From positions 475,161 to 508,462 of the forward strand of contig NZ_POQS01000005.1 of the NCBI RefSeq assembly GCF_002885955.2: 33,302 bases of DNA. Direction: 5' to 3'. How positions within the stretch are numbered: position 1 is the first letter of the stretch; every line of letters starts with the position of its first letter. Origin of the DNA: Achromobacter pulmonis. Its GTDB lineage: Bacteria; Pseudomonadota; Gammaproteobacteria; Burkholderiales; Burkholderiaceae_B. Below, piece after piece: positions 1 to 10,545 of the stretch. The position numbers and the translations under genes are program-made. The notes under the pieces are model-generated. The model saw nothing but the letters and a program-made list of their open reading frames with translations. It was not told where the DNA came from and did not search any database.

Positions 1-69
1 CAGGAGCAGCAGAAGGCGCTGATCGAAGCGGCTTTCGCTCCCAAGTTCAAGGTCATGTTGACGAAGTAA
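1..69 (+). CDS. odhA: 2-oxoglutarate dehydrogenase E1 subunit, C-terminal end only
   Basis: The window opens inside a reading frame that gives 22 residues ending in KFKVMLTK before TAA at 67-69. The E1 subunit (odhA/sucA) decarboxylates 2-oxoglutarate with thiamine diphosphate and normally lies just upstream of odhB. The call rests on position and on the basic tail, because no domain is visible in so short a piece. The start lies outside the window. Confidence 0.7.
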   Translation, partial: QEQQKALIEAAFAPKFKVMLTK

Positions 70-92
70 CCATCGCTAGCTGCGCGCGTGGC

Positions 93-123
93 GCGCGGCA
101 GGTTTGCTGAAAGCCTGCCGCGC
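93..123 (+). other. Intergenic hairpin between odhA and odhB
   Basis: A perfect 10-bp inverted repeat (93-102 with 114-123, GCGCGGCAGG/CCTGCCGCGC) encloses an 11-nt loop. No run of T follows, so it is not a classical terminator. It may stabilise the odhA message end or tune the E1 to E2 ratio; that role is inference. Confidence 0.5.
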
Positions 124-161
124 CTCGCGGTCAGAACTCAAACCTCTACGGAATAAACAAA

Positions 162-1388
162 ATGGCTATCACCGACGTCGTCGTCCCCCAACTTTCCGAA
201 TCCGTCTCCGAAGCGACGCTGCTGACCTGGAAGAAGCAGCCGGGCGCTGCCGTCGAAGCGGACGAAATCCTGATCGAAGTCGAAACCGACAAGGTCGTCC
301 TGGAAGTGCCGGCTCCCGCCTCGGGCGTGCTGGCTGAAATCGTCAAGGGCGACGGCAGCACCGTCACCTCCGGCGAAGTGCTGGCCCGCATCGACACCGC
401 CGGCAAGGCCGCCGCCGCCGCGACCGCCCCGGCCGAAGCGCCCAAGGCCGCCGAGCAGGCCGCCGCCGCCGCCGCGCCGGCCGCCGCCGCCCCGGCCTCG
501 ACCTCGGCCGCCGGCGTGGCTTCGCCCGCCGCCTCCAAGATCCTCGCCGAGAAGGGCGTGGACGCCGCCAGCGTCGCCGGCACCGGCCGCGACGGCCGCG
601 TGACCAAGGGCGACGCCCTGGCCGCCAGCGCGCCCGCCAAGGCCGCTGCCGCCGCCGCCCCGGCCCCGACCACGCTGTCGCTGGACGGCCGTCCGGAACA
701 GCGCGTGCCTATGAGCCGCCTGCGCGCCCGCATCGCCGAGCGCCTGCTGCAGTCGCAGCAGGAAAACGCCATCCTGACCACCTTCAACGAAGTGAACATG
801 CAGGCCGTCATCGACCTGCGCGCCAAGTACAAGGACAAGTTCGAGAAAGAGCACGGCATCAAGCTGGGCTTCATGTCGTTCTTCGTCAAGGCCGCCGTCG
901 CCGCGCTGAAGAAGTTCCCGCTGATCAACGCCTCGATCGACGGCAAGGACATCATCTACCACGGCTACTTCGACATCGGCATCGCCGTGGGCAGCCCGCG
1001 CGGCCTGGTCGTGCCGATCCTGCGCAACGCCGACCAGCTGTCGATCGCCGACATCGAAAAGGCCATCGCCGACTTCGGCCGCCGCGCCGCCGACGGCAAG
1101 CTGGGCATCGAAGAGATGACCGGCGGCACGTTCTCGATCTCCAACGGCGGCGTGTTCGGCTCGATGCTGTCCACCCCCATCATCAACCCGCCGCAATCGG
1201 CCATCCTGGGCGTGCACGCCACCAAGGAACGCCCGGTGGTGGAAAACGGCCAGATCGTCATCCGCCCGATGAACTACCTGGCGCTGTCCTACGACCACCG
1301 CATCATCGACGGCCGCGAAGCCGTGCTGGGCCTGGTCGCCATGAAGGACGCCCTGGAAGATCCGCAGCGTCTGTTGCTGGACCTGTAA
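162..1388 (+). CDS. odhB: Dihydrolipoyllysine-residue succinyltransferase, E2 of 2-oxoglutarate dehydrogenase
   Basis: E2 core of the 2-oxoglutarate dehydrogenase complex: it takes succinyl from E1 on its lipoyl arm, passes it to CoA, and hands the reduced arm to E3, in the cytoplasmic TCA cycle. Of 408 residues, about 1-77 form a biotinyl/lipoyl domain with the lipoylated lysine at K44 in ETDKVV. An Ala/Pro-rich flexible linker follows, then an E3-binding domain (about 120-155, [12 protein letters not shown] to GRVTKGD), a second Ala-rich linker, and the catalytic acyltransferase domain (about 175-408) with HRIIDG, where H379 and D383 are the conserved catalytic residues. The length is typical. 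The ATG at 162 starts exactly at the lipoyl domain, although the Shine-Dalgarno (SD) sequence is weak. It sits between odhA and lpdA in one direction. Confidence 0.97.
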   Translation: MAITDVVVPQLSESVSEATLLTWKKQPGAAVEADEILIEVETDKVVLEVPAPASGVLAEIVKGDGSTVTSGEVLARIDTAGKAAAAATAPAEAPKAAEQAAAAAAPAAAAPASTSAAGVASPAASKILAEKGVDAASVAGTGRDGRVTKGDALAASAPAKAAAAAAPAPTTLSLDGRPEQRVPMSRLRARIAERLLQSQQENAILTTFNEVNMQAVIDLRAKYKDKFEKEHGIKLGFMSFFVKAAVAALKKFPLINASIDGKDIIYHGYFDIGIAVGSPRGLVVPILRNADQLSIADIEKAIADFGRRAADGKLGIEEMTGGTFSISNGGVFGSMLSTPIINPPQSAILGVHATKERPVVENGQIVIRPMNYLALSYDHRIIDGREAVLGLVAMKDALEDPQRLLLDL

Positions 1389-1400
1389 TCTCGACGCCCC

Positions 1401-1442
1401 GGCCCGGCGCCCGCGCGGCGCCCGGGCCCGGCTTGCAGCCGG
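1401..1442 (+). other. Two tandem GC hairpins between odhB and lpdA
   Basis: The first hairpin (1401-1428) pairs GGCCC plus GGCGCC with GGCGCC plus GGGCC around a 5-nt loop, giving 11 bp with one bulged C at 1423. The second (1428-1442) pairs CCGGCT with AGCCGG around a 3-nt loop. Neither is followed by a T-run. They could protect the odhB 3' end or attenuate read-through into lpdA. Confidence 0.5.
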
Positions 1443-1490
1443 CCCGCAGGGCGGGGCGTGTTTCACTCCCTTCCTCACCGCGAGAACACT

Positions 1491-2918
1491 ATGTCCCAAC
1501 AATTTGACGTCGTCGTGATCGGCGCCGGCCCCGGCGGCTACATCGCCGCCATCCGCGCGGCCCAACTCGGCATGTCGGTGGCCTGCATCGACGCCTGGCA
1601 GAACGGCCAGGGCGGCCCGGCTCCCGGCGGCACCTGCACCAACGTCGGCTGCATCCCCTCCAAGGCGCTGCTGCAGTCGTCCGAGCACTTCGAACAGGCC
1701 AACCACCACTTCGCCGAACACGGCATCGAGCTCAAGGGCGTCAGCCTCAAGCTCGACACGCTGATCGGCCGCAAGAACACGGTGGTCAAGCAGAACAACG
1801 ACGGCATCCTGTACCTGTTCAAGAAGAACAAGGTCACCTTCTTCCACGGCAAGGGCGCCTTCGCCGGCCAGGTCGACGGCGGCTGGTCGATCAAGGTCAC
1901 CGGCACCACCGAGGCCGACCTGGTCGCCAAGCACGTCGTGGTCGCCACCGGCTCCTCGGCGCGCGAGCTGCCGGGCCTGCCGTTCGACGAAAAGGTCGTG
2001 CTGTCCAACGACGGCGCGCTGGCCATCGGTGCCGTGCCCAAGACGCTGGGCGTGATCGGCGCCGGCGTGATCGGCCTCGAAATGGGCAGCGTGTGGCGCC
2101 GCCTGGGCTCCGAAGTCACCATCCTGGAAGCGATGCCGGAATTCCTGGCCGCCGCCGACCAGCAAGTGGCCAAGGAAGCCCTCAAGGCCTTCACCAAGCA
2201 GGGCCTGAACATCCAGATGGGCGTCAAGATCGGCGAGATCAAGGCCACCGCCAAGTCGGTGACCGTGCCCTACGTCGACGCCAAGGGCGCCGAGCAGAAG
2301 CTGGTGGTTGACAAGCTGATCGTCTCGATCGGCCGCGTGCCGTACACCGGCGGCCTGAACGCCGAAGCCGTGGGCCTGAAGCTCGACGAGCGCGGCTTCG
2401 TCGCCGTCGACGGCGACTGCAAGACCAACCTGCCCAACGTCTGGGCGGTGGGCGACGTGGTGCGCGGCCCGATGCTGGCGCACAAGGCCGAAGAAGAAGG
2501 CGTGGCGGTTGCCGAGCGCATCGCCGGCCAGCACGGCCACGTCAACTTCGACACCGTGCCGTGGGTGATCTACACCTCGCCGGAAATCGCCTGGGTCGGC
2601 AAGACCGAGCAGCAGCTCAAGAAGGAAGGCCGCGAGTACAAGGCCGGCAGCTTCCCGTTCCTGGCCAACGGCCGCGCCCGCGCGCTGGGCGACACCACCG
2701 GCTTCGCCAAGGTGATCGCCGACGCCAAGACCGATGAGGTCCTGGGCGTGCACATCGTCGGCCCGATGGCCTCGGAACTGATCTCGGAAGCCGTGACCAT
2801 CATGGAATTCCGCGGCGCCGCCGAAGACATCGCGCGCATCTGCCACGCGCACCCGACGCTGTCGGAAGCCGTCAAGGAAGCCGCCCTGGCGGTGGACAAG
2901 CGCGCGCTGAACTTCTGA
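1491..2918 (+). CDS. lpdA: Dihydrolipoyl dehydrogenase, E3 component
   Basis: FAD/NAD flavoprotein that reoxidises the dihydrolipoyl arm of E2 and makes NADH. The 475 residues show the FAD-binding GAGPGG (11-16), the redox disulfide C49/C54 in [13 protein letters not shown], a second Rossmann motif [13 protein letters not shown] near 190 for NAD, and the C-terminal HPTLSE with the catalytic pair H454/E459. A GTG-type start 33 bases upstream would add eleven residues. The ATG at 1491 is preferred because [16 protein letters not shown] places the FAD motif at the usual distance from the N-terminus. It is the third gene of the odh operon and is closed by a terminator. Confidence 0.97.
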   Translation: MSQQFDVVVIGAGPGGYIAAIRAAQLGMSVACIDAWQNGQGGPAPGGTCTNVGCIPSKALLQSSEHFEQANHHFAEHGIELKGVSLKLDTLIGRKNTVVKQNNDGILYLFKKNKVTFFHGKGAFAGQVDGGWSIKVTGTTEADLVAKHVVVATGSSARELPGLPFDEKVVLSNDGALAIGAVPKTLGVIGAGVIGLEMGSVWRRLGSEVTILEAMPEFLAAADQQVAKEALKAFTKQGLNIQMGVKIGEIKATAKSVTVPYVDAKGAEQKLVVDKLIVSIGRVPYTGGLNAEAVGLKLDERGFVAVDGDCKTNLPNVWAVGDVVRGPMLAHKAEEEGVAVAERIAGQHGHVNFDTVPWVIYTSPEIAWVGKTEQQLKKEGREYKAGSFPFLANGRARALGDTTGFAKVIADAKTDEVLGVHIVGPMASELISEAVTIMEFRGAAEDIARICHAHPTLSEAVKEAALAVDKRALNF

Positions 2919-2943
2919 TCGGCGCGCAGCCGATGCAAGACGA

Positions 2944-2971
2944 GGGCGGGTTCTCGGATCCGCCCTTTTTT
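2944..2971 (+). terminator. Rho-independent terminator after lpdA
   Basis: GGGCGG (2944-2949) pairs with CCGCCC (2960-2965) around a 10-nt loop, followed by six T (2966-2971). It lies 25 bases after the lpdA stop and separates the odh operon from zapE. Confidence 0.85.
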
Positions 2972-2998
2972 CATGTTGCTTCTTAACCGCTTTCCCAC

Positions 2999-4090
2999 AT
3001 GAACGTCAGCGAATACTACGAACACGCCCTGGCCGAACGCGGCTACAAGCCCGACGCCGCCCAGAAGAAGGCGATCGACCGGCTGCAGCGCTATTACGAC
3101 GACTGGGTCAGGTTCAAGTCGATGCGCTCGAACGCGCTGAAGAAACTGCTGAACCGGCCGGACGTGCCGCGCGGCGTCTACCTGTGGGGCGGAGTGGGGC
3201 GGGGCAAGAGCTTCCTGATGGACGCCTTCTACGCCACCGTTCCGGTGGTGCGCAAGACCCGCCTGCACTTCCACGAATTCATGCGCGGCGTGCACCGCGA
3301 GCTGGAAGAAGTCAAAGGCATGCAGGACCCGCTCGACGAAGTGGCCCGCCGCCTGGCCAAGCGCTACCGCCTCATCTGCTTCGACGAGTTCCACGTCTCC
3401 GACGTGGCCGACGCGATGATCCTGTACCGCCTGCTGCTCAAGCTGTTCGAGTACGGCACCTCGTTCGTGATGACCTCCAACTACGAACCGTCCACGCTGT
3501 ACCCCGACGGCCTGCATCGCGACCGCATACTGCCCGCCATCGCGCTGATCGAATCGCGCATGGACGTGCTGAACGTGGACGCCGGCATCGACTACCGCCG
3601 CCGTTCGCTGGAGCAGGTGCAGTGCTACCACACGCCGCTGGACGAACACGCCCGGCAGGCGCTGCAAAAGGCCTTCGACACGCTGGCCGACACGCCGCCG
3701 CAGGAACCGGTGCTGCACATCGAGCACCGCGAGATCCGCGCGCTGGCGCTGGCCGGCACCGTGGTGTGGTTCGACTTCGCCACGCTCTGCGGCGGCCCGC
3801 GCTCGCAGAACGACTACCTCGAACTGGCCAACCGCTTCCACGCGGTGATCCTGTCCGGCGTGCCCAAGATGGGGCCGCGCCAGGCCTCCGAGGCGCGCCG
3901 CTTCACCTGGCTGATCGACGTGTTCTATGACCACCGGGTCAAGCTCATTATGTCCGCCGAATGCGAGCCCGAGGAGATCTACACCGAAGGCGCGCTGGCC
4001 AACGAATTCCATCGCACGGTCTCGCGCATCCTCGAAATGCAGTCGCGCGAATATCTGGAATCGGAGCGCCGGTTGACGGTGTCGCTCTAG
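2999..4090 (+). CDS. zapE: Cell division protein ZapE, AFG1-like ATPase
   Basis: AFG1/ZapE-family P-loop ATPase. In E. coli ZapE associates with the Z-ring and destabilises FtsZ polymers in an ATP-dependent way; mitochondrial relatives act in respiratory-complex quality control. The 363 residues include Walker A GGVGRGKS (64-71), Walker B LICFDEFHVSD (about 124-134) and the family stretch FHEFM. The length is standard. ATG at 2999 has no clear SD but gives the expected N-terminus. It follows the odh operon behind a terminator, an arrangement I recall from related betaproteobacteria. Confidence 0.93.
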   Translation: MNVSEYYEHALAERGYKPDAAQKKAIDRLQRYYDDWVRFKSMRSNALKKLLNRPDVPRGVYLWGGVGRGKSFLMDAFYATVPVVRKTRLHFHEFMRGVHRELEEVKGMQDPLDEVARRLAKRYRLICFDEFHVSDVADAMILYRLLLKLFEYGTSFVMTSNYEPSTLYPDGLHRDRILPAIALIESRMDVLNVDAGIDYRRRSLEQVQCYHTPLDEHARQALQKAFDTLADTPPQEPVLHIEHREIRALALAGTVVWFDFATLCGGPRSQNDYLELANRFHAVILSGVPKMGPRQASEARRFTWLIDVFYDHRVKLIMSAECEPEEIYTEGALANEFHRTVSRILEMQSREYLESERRLTVSL

Positions 4091-4140
4091 GGGAGGGCGG
4101 GGGGCGCCGCCTGACGGGTTTCCCAACGCCACATCGTAGT

Positions 4141-4159
4141 GAGAATGGTTATAATTCAC
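4141..4159 (+). promoter_or_regulatory. Candidate Fur box over a TATAAT -10 element
   Basis: GAGAATGGTTATAATTCAC matches the 19-bp Fur consensus GATAATGATAATCATTATC at 13 of 19 positions, by hand count. A perfect TATAAT lies inside it at 4150-4155, so a bound repressor would block the promoter. No convincing -35 element is visible. A start near 4162 would give a leader of about 30 bases to the GTG at 4193. The downstream DUF3649/PepSY/DUF3325 genes are a type usually linked to siderophore receptors, which supports iron control. Confidence 0.6.
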
Positions 4160-4192
4160 GGCTCTGATTGAGCAAACCCGGCCTGGCCGGTC

Positions 4193-4534
4193 GTGAATCA
4201 AACCCATCTTGGCGTCCATACCCCAGTGAAAGCTCCCGCTGCCGGCGCAGGCATGATGCGCTACCGATTTGCCGTATTGTCCCGGGCCGCGGCCGCCATC
4301 CTGGGCGGTTATCTGCTGGCCTCGGCCGCGGCGGCCTGCCTGGCCGTGTGGCTGCCGCTGCAGCGCGCCGACGCCGTGGTCACGGCCCAGATGCTGTCTT
4401 TCGTGTTCTACACCTGCGGCGTGATCTGGGTTTTCGCCACGCGCAATGCGTGGCGCGCCTGGGCGGGCCTGCTGGCGCCGGCCGCGCTGCTCGGCGCGCT
4501 ATTCCTGGCCGGGCGCGCGATGGGGGCGGCATGA
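4193..4534 (+). CDS. DUF3649-type small inner-membrane protein
   Basis: Of 113 residues, about 22-50, 64-84 and 90-108 are hydrophobic segments, so three membrane helices are likely. Small proteins of this kind sit just before PepSY-domain proteins in siderophore-uptake loci; the molecular role is unknown. The start is uncertain: GTG at 4193 is the longest choice downstream of the -10 element at 4150, while ATG 4253 or 4256 would begin close to the first helix (MMRYRFAVLSRA) and has AGG just upstream. The last codon overlaps the ATG of the next gene in ATGA, indicating translational coupling. Confidence 0.7.
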   Translation: MNQTHLGVHTPVKAPAAGAGMMRYRFAVLSRAAAAILGGYLLASAAAACLAVWLPLQRADAVVTAQMLSFVFYTCGVIWVFATRNAWRAWAGLLAPAALLGALFLAGRAMGAA

Positions 4535-6159
4535 AGGCGGCCAAGGCGCCGGGCCAGGAGGGCCTGCGCCAGGCCATGTCGTGGCTGCACACCTGGTCGG
4601 GGCTGATCTTCGGCTGGGCGCTGTTCGCGATGTTCCTGACCGGCACCCTGGCGTTCTTCCGCCCCGAGATCACGCGCTGGATGCAGCCCGAGATCGACGC
4701 GCAGCCGGTGCCGGCGGTCCAGGCGGTGGCCCTGGGGCAGCGCTACCTCGAGCAGCACGCGCCCGACGCCACGCGCTGGTTCATCACGCCGCCGTCGCGG
4801 CGCGAGCCGACGGTCCAGCTGCTGTACCAGCAGCCCAAGCCCAAGCCGGGCACGCGCGGTTTCGTGCGCGTCAAGCTCGACCCGGCCACCGGGCAGGCGG
4901 TGAGCGCGCGCGAGACGCGCGGCGGGGATTTCTTCTACCGCTTTCATTTCGAACTCGAAATGGCGTTTCCGTGGGGGCGCTGGCTGGCCAGCATCGCCGG
5001 CATGTTCATGCTGGTGGCCATCATCAGCGGCATCATCACCCACAAGAAGATCTTCGCCGATTTCTTCACCTTCCGGCCGCGCAAGGGCGGCCAGCGCGCC
5101 TGGATGGACGGGCACAACGCGCTGTCGGTGCTGGGGCTGCCGTTTCACCTGATGATTACCTTCAGCGGCCTGGTGCTGTTCATGACCATGCTGATGCCGG
5201 CCGGCATCCAGGCCGTCTACGAAAACCCGCGCCAGTACACTGACGAAGTCTTCAAGTCGTTCAAGATCACGCCGGCGCGCAATGCGCCCGCGCCGCTGGC
5301 CGAACTGGCGCCGCTGGTCGAGCAGGCCCAGCGCCATTGGCAGGGCCGGGTCGGCCGCGTGATCGTCAATCACCCCGGCGACGCCGGCGCGACCATCACG
5401 CTGGTGCGCGACGCCGCCGACGGCGTGTCGTTCGGCCGGCTGGCGCCCTATGTGCGGCTCGACGGCGTGAGCGGCCAGCGGCTCGAAGGCGAGGACGACC
5501 TCAGCGCCGCGGTGCGCACCGCGGGCGTGGTGACCGGCCTGCACCTGGGCCTTTTCGCCGAGCCTCTGCTGCGCTGGCTTTACTTCCTGGTCAGCCTGGC
5601 CGGCACCGGCATGGTCGGTTCGGGCCTGGTGCTGTGGATCGCCAAGCGCCGCCAGAAGGCGCGTCCCGGCGCGCGCGAGGCGTTTTCGCTGCGGCTGGTG
5701 GACGCGCTCAACGCCGGCACCGTCGCCGGCCTGTTCCTGGCGGTCGCGGCCTTCTTCTGGGCCAACCGCCTGCTGCCCGCCGACCTGCCCGGCCGCCAGC
5801 TCTGGGAAGTGCGCGCCTTCTTCGCCGGCTGGGGCCTGTCGCTGGCCTATGCCTTCCTGCTGCCGCGGCGCAAGTGGCGCGACCTGCTGGCCGCCGCCGC
5901 CACCGCGCTGGCGCTGGTGCCGGTGCTCAACGCGCTGACGACCTCGCGCCACCTGGGCGCGTCGCTGCCCGCCGGCGACTGGGTCATGGCGGGTTTCGAC
6001 CTGACCTGCCTGGCCGCAGCCCTGCTGCTGGCCTGGATGGCCCGCAGAGCGGCACGCGCCGGCGCGGCGCAGTCCGCCAGGCGCGCTCCGGCGCCGGCCG
6101 CTCCGACCCAACAGGCGCCGGCCCTCGGCGCCTACGAAGCAAGAGGTGATACGCCATGA
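4531..6159 (+). CDS. PepSY-associated TM-helix protein, iron-uptake type
   Basis: A 542-residue inner-membrane protein. The first helix begins at HTWSGLIFGWALFAMFLTG (about residues 20-40), followed by a large periplasmic PepSY-like region, a second helix near 150-170, a third after HNALSVLGLPFHLMITFSG, a second periplasmic part, and four or more helices in the last 200 residues. The family is linked to siderophore uptake loci, and some members are reported to act in reductive release of iron from siderophores. The start at 4531 overlaps the previous stop (ATGA), and the end overlaps the next start in the same way. The in-frame opening further upstream contains no PepSY sequence, so a longer start was rejected. 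Confidence 0.88.
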   Translation: MKAAKAPGQEGLRQAMSWLHTWSGLIFGWALFAMFLTGTLAFFRPEITRWMQPEIDAQPVPAVQAVALGQRYLEQHAPDATRWFITPPSRREPTVQLLYQQPKPKPGTRGFVRVKLDPATGQAVSARETRGGDFFYRFHFELEMAFPWGRWLASIAGMFMLVAIISGIITHKKIFADFFTFRPRKGGQRAWMDGHNALSVLGLPFHLMITFSGLVLFMTMLMPAGIQAVYENPRQYTDEVFKSFKITPARNAPAPLAELAPLVEQAQRHWQGRVGRVIVNHPGDAGATITLVRDAADGVSFGRLAPYVRLDGVSGQRLEGEDDLSAAVRTAGVVTGLHLGLFAEPLLRWLYFLVSLAGTGMVGSGLVLWIAKRRQKARPGAREAFSLRLVDALNAGTVAGLFLAVAAFFWANRLLPADLPGRQLWEVRAFFAGWGLSLAYAFLLPRRKWRDLLAAAATALALVPVLNALTTSRHLGASLPAGDWVMAGFDLTCLAAALLLAWMARRAARAGAAQSARRAPAPAAPTQQAPALGAYEARGDTP

Positions 6160-6479
6160 CGCTAGCCGCCTTCTGCCTGGCCTACGCCGGATTCTCCGCC
6201 TTGTGCCTGGGCATGGACCGCCACTACGAAGACCTCTTCAACCGCGCGCTGACGCGGCGCCATCGCGTGCCGCTGCGGCTGTTCGGCTGGGCCGCGCTGG
6301 CCCTGTCGCTGTGCGCGTCTGCGGCGGTCTGGGGCTGGAGCTACGGTACGGTCGAATGGATAGGCATACTCAGCATCGCCGGCCTGCTGCTGATCTGGTT
6401 CCTCACCTTCCGCCCGCGCGCCGCGCTGACCGCCGGCGGCCTGTGCGCGCTGGCCGCGCCGGTGCTGGCCGTACTGTAG
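6156..6479 (+). CDS. DUF3325 family small membrane protein
   Basis: A 107-residue hydrophobic protein with about four predicted helices, starting MTLAAFCLAYAGFSALCLGMDRHYED. The motif G-M-D-R-H after the first helix and the short length fit DUF3325, a usual third partner of DUF3649 and PepSY genes in siderophore loci. AGAGGTG (6142-6148) is a good SD, and the ATG overlaps the PepSY stop (ATGA). Function is unknown; presumably it works with the PepSY protein. Confidence 0.8.
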   Translation: MTLAAFCLAYAGFSALCLGMDRHYEDLFNRALTRRHRVPLRLFGWAALALSLCASAAVWGWSYGTVEWIGILSIAGLLLIWFLTFRPRAALTAGGLCALAAPVLAVL

Positions 6480-6517
6480 CGGCGGCGGGCGCGGCGCCCG
6501 TCCGGCACGTTACACTG

Positions 6518-6540
6518 GGCGTTTTCCCCCAACGCCTTTT
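6518..6540 (+). terminator. Short hairpin with T-run between DUF3325 and trpS
   Basis: GGCGTT (6518-6523) pairs with AACGCC (6531-6536) around a 7-nt loop, followed by TTTT. It could end the PepSY operon. It lies only six bases before the trpS ATG, so it would also sit in the trpS leader if trpS is transcribed from upstream. Confidence 0.45.
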
Positions 6541-6546
6541 CGCCTC

Positions 6547-7890
6547 ATGAATACCCGCGTCCTCACCGGCATCACCACCTCTGGAACTCCCCACCTCGGC
6601 AATTACGCGGGCGCGATCCGTCCCGCCGTCCAGGCCAGCACCCAGCCCGGCGTGGACGCATTCTTCTTCATGGCGGACTACCACGCGCTGATCAAATGCG
6701 ACGATCCCGTCCGCGTGGCGCGTTCGCGCCTGGAGATCGCCGCCACCTGGCTGGCGGTGGGGCTGGACCACGAGCGCGTGACCTTCTACCGCCAGTCCGA
6801 CATCCCCGAGATTCCCGAGCTGACCTGGATGCTCAACTGCGTCACGGCCAAGGGCCTGATGAACCGGGCGCACGCCTACAAGGCCGCGGTGGACCAGAAC
6901 GAGGCCAAGGGCGTGGAGCCGGATGACGGCGTCACGATGGGGCTGTTCTCGTATCCGGTGCTGATGGCCGCGGACATCGTCATGTTCAACGCCAACAAGG
7001 TGCCGGTGGGCCGCGACCAGATCCAGCACCTGGAGATGGCGCGCGACATCGCGCAGCGCTTCAACCATCTGTACGGCCGCGATTACTTCACGCTGCCGGA
7101 AGTGGTGATCGAGGAAGAAGTGGCGACGCTGCCGGGCCTGGACGGCCGCAAGATGTCCAAGAGCTACAACAACACCATTCCGCTGTTCGAGGGCGGCGCC
7201 AGCGCGCTGCGCGCCTCGGTGATGCGCATCGTGACCGATTCGCGCCAGCCCGGCGAGCCCAAGGACGCCGAGAACTCGCACCTCTACACCATCTACCGCG
7301 CCTTCGCCACGCCGCAGCAGTCCGCCGCCTTCCGCAAGCAGCTCGAAGAAGGAATGGGCTGGGGCGACGCCAAGCAGGCGCTCTACGACCATCTGGAGAA
7401 CCTGCTCGCGCCCATGCGCGAGAAGTACTTCGACCTGATGGCCAACCCCGGCCGCATCGAAGACATCCTGCAGGCCGGCGCCGCCAAGGCGCGCAAGCTG
7501 TCCACGCCGTTCATGCAGGAACTGCGCCAGGCCGTGGGCCTGCGCAACCTGCAGGTGGCGAGCGCCGCGCAGGGCGCGCCGGCCAAGAAGGAAAAGGGCA
7601 AGGGCGCGCGCTTCGTCAGCTTCCGCGACGAGGACGGCGGCTTCCGCTTCCGCCTGCTGGCCGCCGACGGCGAGGAACTGCTGCTGTCGCAGCGCTTCGC
7701 CGATCCGAAGGAAGCCGGCGCCTTGATGCGCCGCCTGCAATCGGAGCCGGCCGACGCGGTGCTGCAGGCCGACGGGCAGGGCTATGCCGCCGTGATCGAC
7801 GGCGTGGCCGTGGCGGCCGCGCCGGCCGGCGCGCAGGCCGAAGCGCTCGAGCGCGCACGCGCGGCGCTGGCTTCGATGGCCCAGGAATAG
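6547..7890 (+). CDS. trpS: Tryptophan--tRNA ligase with C-terminal extension
   Basis: Class I aminoacyl-tRNA synthetase charging tRNA-Trp. The HIGH-equivalent is PHLGN (15-19) and the KMSKS loop is at 202-206 (KMSKSYNN). The catalytic core ends near residue 345, about the full length of E. coli TrpS. A further 100 residues follow: a Lys-rich linker (KKEKGKG), then about 354-420 with the pattern FRFRLLAADGEELLLSQRF, resembling the small DUF1508/YegP beta-beta-alpha domain, then an Ala-rich helix. The length of 447 fits a lineage-specific extension rather than a fusion error, since the frame is clean throughout. ATG at 6547 follows a short leader. Confidence 0.95.
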   Translation: MNTRVLTGITTSGTPHLGNYAGAIRPAVQASTQPGVDAFFFMADYHALIKCDDPVRVARSRLEIAATWLAVGLDHERVTFYRQSDIPEIPELTWMLNCVTAKGLMNRAHAYKAAVDQNEAKGVEPDDGVTMGLFSYPVLMAADIVMFNANKVPVGRDQIQHLEMARDIAQRFNHLYGRDYFTLPEVVIEEEVATLPGLDGRKMSKSYNNTIPLFEGGASALRASVMRIVTDSRQPGEPKDAENSHLYTIYRAFATPQQSAAFRKQLEEGMGWGDAKQALYDHLENLLAPMREKYFDLMANPGRIEDILQAGAAKARKLSTPFMQELRQAVGLRNLQVASAAQGAPAKKEKGKGARFVSFRDEDGGFRFRLLAADGEELLLSQRFADPKEAGALMRRLQSEPADAVLQADGQGYAAVIDGVAVAAAPAGAQAEALERARAALASMAQE

Positions 7891-7920
7891 GCGATGGCCG
7901 GCAGGTCCGGCCCACGAATA

Positions 7921-7951
7921 AAAAATCGGCGCGATTGCGCCGATTTTTTTT
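7921..7951. terminator. Bidirectional terminator between trpS and tex
   Basis: AAAAATCGGCGC (7921-7932) pairs perfectly with GCGCCGATTTTT (7937-7948) around GATT, giving a 12-bp stem with eight T at 7944-7951 and A-rich sequence on the other side. It serves trpS on the plus strand and tex on the minus strand, which converge here. Confidence 0.9.
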
Positions 7952-7969
7952 GCAGGCCGGGAACGGGAC

Positions 7970-10342
<2,373 letters not shown>

Positions 10343-10545
10343 CTCTATACGACGACAAAAAGGGAAAACAAGGGGCGGATTGTGCCATAAGCCGCTGTTA
10401 CAAAACGTGCCAGAGCGGACCGATATGTCCCTCTTGCGGCGCGCCGAAGTCCGGAAGCGGATGCGGCAGCGGGTATCATTTGGTCCTTTCCCACATAAAG
10501 TTGTCTGGCGCCCGAACCGCAACCGGCACCGGCGAGACTGTTCTG
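10343..10545. promoter_or_regulatory. tex/dinG divergent intergenic region
   Basis: About 200 bases separate the tex ATG (minus) from the dinG ATG (plus) and must hold both promoters. A TATCAT (10474-10479) is a possible dinG -10 element, but no good -35 lies at the right distance. I could not define a tex promoter. There is no obvious LexA box, although dinG is SOS-controlled in E. coli. Confidence 0.35.

Noticed and set aside
1458..1490. N-terminal extension of lpdA
   Set aside because: The eleven extra residues have no family counterpart, and the ATG at 1491 places the FAD motif correctly.
138..2852. A 904-codon open frame on the minus strand opposite odhB and lpdA
   Set aside because: It is antisense to two fully recognised genes, its translation is rich in H, G, R and A with no domain, and such mirror frames are usual in GC-rich DNA.
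6481..6546. Trp-codon leader peptide with attenuator before trpS
   Set aside because: A hairpin with four T is present, but no short open frame with tandem Trp codons is visible upstream of it.
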